Source: Sesamum alatum
Taxonomy: Eukaryota; Streptophyta; Magnoliopsida; Lamiales; Pedaliaceae
Direction: 5' to 3'
Assembly: GCA_034509735.1 (NCBI GenBank)
Contig: JACGWO010000003.1
Span: 15,376,001 to 15,440,000, forward strand
Length of the DNA stretch: 64,000 nt
How positions within the stretch are numbered: the first letter of the stretch is position 1; every line of letters starts with the position of its first letter. Shown in pieces: positions 58,436-64,000 of this stretch. A program made the position numbers and the translations under genes. The notes under the pieces are model-generated. The model was given only the letters and a program-made list of their open reading frames with translations, was not told the DNA's origin and did no database searches.

Positions 58436-59049
58436 GGAACGGTTGAAAGATCACTGGATGAACTTGGACCACACTTAGGAATGGCCATGGAACGGTACAC
58501 GTTCCATTGAAACCAAAGGCGTTCCTAATATTTAGGAACGGTTACAGCTGGACCGTTCCTATTTTGGAACTATTTTTGGCGTACAAGCTAAAATCCTTTG
58601 TTGATTAGCTTTGTGTCTATGAATATATAATTTGTGTATTTGGAACACACGGTTAATAGTTGGAACGGTCACATTATTTGATTGACATAATTTAGAACAG
58701 TCGTTGAAACTCTATTTGCATCGAACTTAATATATGGGAGATGTATTTTTCCACTGACTCTAGAATACCCATTGGAACGGTTAACTTTTTATTTGGGCGA
58801 TAGATTTTGGAACGGTAGGTGGAACTCACCTTGACCTACCATTGTAATGAACTTAGAAACGATTTTTTAATATTTATTTGGAATACACCTTTGGCACGAT
58901 TTTGGGTATACGGTTTGGAACACTAACGATCATATGTAGTCATTGCATTTAGGCTAAATTTAGGAACGGTTGTTCCCTTATTTGGAATGGTAATTTTGTA
59001 CGATTTTAGAAATGGTCGTCTCATTTCACCGATCCTTTTTTGGAACGGT
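58436..59049. repeat. Cluster of GGAACGGT repeats
   Basis: GGAACGGT occurs at 58436, 58489, 58535, 58662, 58774, 58809, 58963 and 59042. It occurs inverted (ACCGTTCC) at 58552, and near-copies lie between. Short motifs repeated at this density are typical of subterminal transposase-binding regions. The cluster is adjacent to the transposase gene remnant and could be its element end. Confidence 0.6.
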
Positions 59050-59571
59050 TGCTTCGATACCGTGACCGAGCAAAAGACCATTCCTACATAGTTTATTAGT
59101 TAATTTTTTTTAGTCTATATAGTAATAATTATTTGTATAATAAAAATAAAATTAATAATAATTTTTTTTTTATAATTTGGTTAAATAATTATTATTTAAA
59201 TACCAAAAAATACATAATTACGGGAAAAAAATATATTAAACAAAAATATTATCCTATTTAATTATAAATATTAAAAAATTCCTAATTCTACACCTTATCC
59301 CCCTCATCATGGTCCATGTCAGCATTGCCTGGAGTTAGGGGGGGTCTGTCCAAGGCTATGACGGGCCGACAGTGGAGTTGTTGGTCTGCATGGACTTCAT
59401 CGTGCCTATCATGTCGACCATCATCATCTTGAGCCGGACCATACAGTCCTCCATGTTCAACGGTGGCGGTGGTGATGGCGAGGTAAAGGTTTAGCTAAGG
59501 CCGTGGGCCTCAAAATCAAGACCGAATACCTGGCCCTTGTTCTTGTCCCCGACCGCTGCCAGCCACAGATC

Positions 59572-61104
59572 TGTTAGAATAGGTGAGTGAAGCCAATCTA
59601 GTTAGGCTTATGTAACCTGTTTCTGACATTCGTGGTATAAATACATTATTCTGAATAAAAGTGATATTCAGTTTCGACTTTTATACTTTGATTGTGTTAA
59701 CTTATTGTTCAATACCTATAACAGTTTAATGCACAACCAAAGCCCATAGACCGGAAATGTTAATTCAAGGAGCTGGACTGCGCATAAGTTGACAATCATG
59801 AAATTAGCTTCTGTGAATTGGTCTGAATACTCAAAGTCAAGGACCTCGAGATAGGGTATCGAGGATCACATTTGAGACTTGGACTAAATGATTACAGTCA
59901 CATTTGATCGACAAGTGACGAGGATCGTCCGTCCAATATTAGTGGGTTAGCCGGCTCGGTGCCTGCTGACTGAGGTGACTCACGGGAATCGTCATATGGG
60001 AAAACTTGAGTAGGTTGGTTGGCATGACTTGTATTCCCGGTTCTGACAGTACGAGATTAGTCCTCGGACTTAAGGGACTACGGCAGTCACATGCACACCA
60101 TGTCTGTATCTTAGGTTTTGCGAGAGGCTACCAAGTCGAAGGACTTGGTTGCTATAAGCCCTATCTAGTGCTATCAAGATGTGTAGTATGGACAATAAGT
60201 CTCAAGGCAGAATCCGTCTCCTGTCAAACGGTTGATAGTAGTGTCTCACTTATACTCTGAGACTTGTTCCCTATAGAATCTGTGGCCACAGTGACTGAAC
60301 AGTGGGATAAGATCTCAGTGACGTTTTAGTGGGTGAACGAGTGTAGGCTTAACTCGAGAATGGGTACCGACGTCCAAGATCCATACCCTAGACTTATAGC
60401 TGTGAGATAATAGATGGAAGGACCATGCTCATACGTATTCGAGAACCTAAATGTTCACACCATAACTTCACCTAGTCTCTAGTGCCATGGACCGTTGCTA
60501 GATGGCCACCCATGGTGACGGATGAATTCTTATCATGGGACGATTAGATATTCGGCCAAGTCTAGCTGAAGGTGAACCTAAAGAGTCACACACAATTCGC
60601 GGGACGGAGGAATTAATTTGGAATTAATTCCGGGAGATCGAATAATTTAATTAGATTAAATTGGTTCTCTTTTAGAGTGTCAAGACTTTAAATATTAATT
60701 GAATTAATTAGGCTTGATTCATAAATTAGATTTATGAGGGAATGGGGTATTTCCGTCTTTAAGTAGGTTAAAGATGGAAATATTAATTTTGGACTTAAGT
60801 ATTTATTTGTTATTTACCAGAAGCCCATTAGGATTTGTTAGACTATTTAAATGAGATTTAAAAGTCCATTCCATAAAGCCTATCAAAGAACAGACGGACG
60901 AGATTGAATCTTAGGGCTAGATGAGATGAAGGGCTAGGATTAAGTTTGACTTAATCAAAGCCTAGGTTGACTAGGATTTGACTAGGCCAAAATCCTAGTT
61001 GATTGTGGTGTGCCTTTTTGGAAGAGGTTGAGTAGCAGTAGACAAAAGTCTTCCTTATAAATACTCAAGCACACACACAAGACACACTAATCCCTACAAT
61101 TTTC

Positions 61105-61186
<82 letters not shown>

Positions 61187-61695
61187 CCGCTGCCCCTCTC
61201 TATATCTCTCGGCCATCACTCTCTCACCACCTCAGAAGAGCCTTCTTGTTCTCTTGTCTTTGATACAAGGGAACACACGAACAATCGATCACGTTAACTA
61301 ATAGCGTTTGGTCGATTGGTTCTCCCTTTTTCTTTTGATCTCTTGCTAGCACGAGGGAATCAAGATCCGGTGAATTGCATTGACATTTTAGAGGATTCCT
61401 ACATTGGGATCTAGGTGGAAAATATGGGAACAACGCGTGAAGCCGAACGAAAAAAGTCTACAACGGGTAAGTACGTTTGTAGTGTTTTCTTTCGTTTCAA
61501 CCCTATGGCCTCCATGAATCTTGCATGCTTATTTTGTTATATTCATGAGATACCCAAACGCCCAGGAGAATCAAGGTAACACCCCTTGATCGGTTCTTTA
61601 AATCCCATCGTTTGATGTATGCTTTCGCTTTATTATGTTTAAACATACCGCACTTCCGCATGCGCCCTCTCCGGGGACGATCCACGTTTTCTACA
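59572..61695 (+). mobile_element. Solo LTR 2 inside transposase gene
   Basis: It starts TGTTAGAATAGGTGAG and ends TTTTCTACA. It is flanked by the perfect duplication AGATC (59567-59571, 61696-61700). 2,124 bp, with the same family core near 60,467-60,520, a TATA box TTATAAATA at 61055-61063, and a CT/CA microsatellite just after it. It lacks any internal region. Confidence 0.94.
61107..61184. repeat. Compound (CT)n(CA)n microsatellite in solo LTR 2
   Basis: About 18 CT units are followed by about 20 CA units, where the other LTRs of the family only have a short CT-rich tract. It is a local expansion downstream of the TATA box. Confidence 0.95.
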
Positions 61696-62700
61696 AGATC
61701 TTTCCCGGTCTACGCCACGAGCCCTCCTATTCGGCCGGAAGATCCCGAGGATCGATCGTGAGCTGAGGCTGGTGATCCTCCAACAGCTTCTGGAACGTCT
61801 CCTACAAAACAAAGAAAATTATTATTATTAGTACAAAAAATTAAAGGAAATAAATTTAAAGTATAATTGATTACTTACACCTCTGCTGCCATCGACCCGC
61901 TCCAGCCGCCGTCGACCTTCTTCTTGTAGCATCTGGAGAATAACTCCATCTGCTTGACTGGCCGACTGAGCTGTGCCTCCTGTAAAAAAAAAGAACAATT
62001 ATTCAAGTTTTAATTTAATAATGATGAATGGTTAAAAAAAAAAGATTCTTACCATCTTCCTCTTGTGCATGTCGACGGAGGAAGAACCCCCGCGGTAGAC
62101 AGTAGAGGATGTCGCTGGGTAGGCGGACGGTTGGACTTGTTCTTGGCGGACTCAGACTTGAACTTGTCGCTATCCCAGTACAGCTGGAGCTACCGCCAGA
62201 CTTTGTTCGCTAGTCACTGAGGCTTCACCAGAGACTGGCGAGAGTGAAGCACTTGCGGATGAACTTTCCCACAAACATGTGGAAGATGTGGAGCATGGAC
62301 TCATCGTCACAGTTCCACTAGTACTTCATCAGCAAAATAAAGAAATTGTTAAAATATTTATTTAAAAAAAATCAATTTATATCATTAAATTAAAATAAAA
62401 ATAAATTACCTTCAAACTCTCGAACCAGAAATGTTGGCGCTCTGGTGGCACTTGGCGCAAACATCCCCAAGGGTGGGGATAATGTCCTCGCACCATCGCG
62501 TACATGCGCTCGTGTGAGTAGACGGATCTACCTCCTGATCCGTCACTGATGCGGCAGCTGAGTGCTCTGCCGGTAGTGTTGGTGGGGGTGGTCGGAATGC
62601 TGCTTCCCAACCTGGAAAGCAGCACCCGCCGGTGGTAGAACCGACGGGCCACGATCACGGCCACGACCATGGCCGCGAGTACGTCCACCTCCTCAAGGAG

Positions 62701-63060
62701 GAAAATCTCTACCAGACATGATCTACAATTTATTTTTCAAAATATTAGTGGTATGAATTTAAGAAAAATGTAAGTATCAATTTATTTTTTAATGATGATA
62801 ATTTTCTAATTGTTTTAATAATTATGTAAGCTAAATTCTAAAATTGTATACTAACTCCCAAAATTAATCTAATAAATGGTAGATTATTGAAATTTTCTCT
62901 ACAATGTATACTAAATCCCAAAAATTCTTTCCTAAAATGTATATAAATCTTACTAAATCCCAAAATTCTTCGTGAAAATATGATCATATATTATAATAAT
63001 TAGTACATATATTTTCCTATATCCTTACAATATATTATATGTAATTTCACATAAATTCTG
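62701..63060. other. AT-rich stretch, nothing recognised
   Basis: It contains a partial duplication of TATACTAA(A/C)TCCCAAAATT (near 62,848, 62,908 and 62,953). No gene is seen. Confidence 0.5.
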
Positions 63061-63735
63061 AAAAAATCACAGAAAATTCAGAAAATTACCGAAAATTTTC
63101 AAAAATACAGAATGTACAAAAAATGTTTTTTCAGAAAAAAAATATACTATTTACAGATTTTTTTTCAAAAAAATACAGAATTATTTTTTTTTTCCAAAAA
63201 AAATACAAAATTTACAGTTTTTGTTCCAGAAATTTCACAAAAAATATTTAAAAATTACAGAAAATACTTAAAAATTACAATTTTTTTTCAAAAATACAAA
63301 TTTACAATTTTTTTCAGAAAAAGTACAGATTTTAAAGTTTTTTTTTCCATAAAAATACAGAAAAATTTGAAAAAAAACTTAAAATTTACAGAAAATACTT
63401 AAAAGTTATACTAAAAATCTGAAAAATTGCAAAAAATTTAGAGAAAGTTAACAAGATATTCCAACACACATTACATAATACATTTAATTATAGAAATTAC
63501 AGAAACATTAACAAAAATGATAACATTCCAACATATGGACAAAATTAACAAAATTAACAAAATTCCAACACATTAACAAAATTACAGAAATTCCAACACA
63601 TTTACATTTACAGAAATTAACAAAAATGAAAAAAATTTACAGAAATTCCAACACACTAATTTACAGAAATTCCAACACACTAATTGTACATTTTCAGAAA
63701 TTTACAGAGTTAAAACACAAAAATACAAAAAATAT
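63061..63735. repeat. A-rich degenerate tandem repeats
   Basis: The first part iterates TTACAGAAAATACTTAAAAA-like units and long T or A runs. The second part (63,460-63,700) iterates ACAGAAATTCCAACACA. Open frames here are Lys/Phe-rich artefacts. Confidence 0.8.
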
Positions 63736-63764
63736 ACATTTTTCTTTACCAAAAGAAATGGAGT

Positions 63765-63972
63765 ACTAACGTGGTGGAGGCGGAGGCGGTGAGCACTGGC
63801 AGTGGCGGCGGATGCAAATGGCGGAGGCGATGATGGCACTGGCGGAGGCGTACGATGAGGCAGTAGCACTGGCGGAGGCGGACGCAGATGGCGGAAGGCA
63901 GCGATGGCACTGACAGAGGCGTACGGCGGTGGCGATGGCATTGGCGGAGGCATACAGAGGCGGCGGAGGAAG
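63765..63972. repeat. GC-rich minisatellite (GGCACTGGCGGAGGCG)
   Basis: The unit (GATG)GCACTGGCGGAGGCG(TACG) recurs about six times with small changes. On the minus strand it encodes Pro/Ala-rich peptide in an 83-codon frame starting at 63,953. This could be the 5' coding exon of the transposase gene, but no motif supports translation. Confidence 0.6.
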
Positions 63973-64000
63973 AAGGCTTAGAGAGAGAGAGAGAGTGAGA

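Larger units (their letters stand above)
59307..62700 (-). pseudogene. Plant En/Spm-type transposase gene (Transposase_24-like), split by solo LTR 2
   Basis: Exon-like blocks read leftward. About 62,700-62,410 ends in MYAMVRGHYPHPWGCLRQVP and PERQHFWFESLK. About 62,330-62,053 contains WNCDDESMLHIFHMFVGKFI. 61,979-61,881 contains KQMELFSRCYKKKVDGGWSG. 61,801-61,701 contains ETFQKLLEDHQPQLTIDPRD. After solo LTR 2 the last block continues LWLAAVGDKNKGQVFGLDFE to about 59,307. GT/AG borders are intact around the blocks. The 'HFW..F', 'Y.KK', 'ADPR/IDPR' and 'VGG.NKGRVYG'-like motifs fit the plant Ptta/En/Spm transposase-associated family. Stops (TAG in the second and fourth blocks) and the insertion make it a pseudogene. 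Confidence 0.65.

Noticed and set aside
63112..63402. Lys/Phe-rich 96-codon frame
   Set aside because: A/T homopolymer and tandem repeat sequence. It is composition only.

Overview
Plant nuclear DNA from a eudicot. It has AT-rich gene-poor sequence, Ty1-copia, Ty3-gypsy-like, LINE, CACTA, Helitron and fold-back transposons, a plastid-derived 23S rRNA fragment and one conserved plant microRNA gene. The style of the copia proteins suggests Lamiales (sesame-like), but this rests on recollection only. I see no intact protein-coding gene. Most open reading frames are pieces of broken transposon genes or chance frames in GC-rich or simple-sequence DNA.

Positions 1-30,360 are a nest of retrotransposons. 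The oldest layer is a LINE on the minus strand (ORF1 starts near 30,305; ORF2 near 19,197). Copia element E3 (+ strand, 19,919-29,586, TSD TACTT) is inserted in LINE ORF1. Copia element E2 (- strand, 11,112-18,843) interrupts LINE ORF2. Copia element E1 (- strand, from before the window to 11,111) sits inside the left LTR of E2. A solo LTR (4,870-6,868, TSD GTCCT) sits inside the gag of E1. All these copia units have LTRs of about 2.0-2.2 kb beginning TGTTAGAATAGG or a close variant, leaders of about 1.9-2.3 kb, and PBS/PPT sites typical of Ty1-copia. Each leader carries a GC-rich island and a pair of short palindromes.

Positions 31,235-36,826 hold five fold-back elements end to end, separated only by 8-17 bp of TA-rich sequence. 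One is a 2.2 kb long-arm element with an internal ~261 bp tandem repeat. Positions 36,827-42,141 are a more unique island with the only convincing functional gene: a MIR160 precursor on the minus strand (40,063-40,158), with the expected 21-nt duplex and 2-nt overhangs. A tandem repeat lies about 1-1.9 kb upstream of it.

Positions 42,142-57,824 are intergenic DNA with more fold-back MITEs, a 299 bp Helitron with diagnostic ends, a 282 bp CACTA-type MITE with a 3-bp TSD, a gypsy-like LTR remnant, the plastid 23S fragment and many microsatellites. Positions 57,825-64,000 hold another gypsy-like scrap, a block of GGAACGGT repeats, and an exon-intron remnant of a plant En/Spm-type transposase gene (- strand). 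That gene is split by a second solo LTR (59,572-61,695, TSD AGATC).
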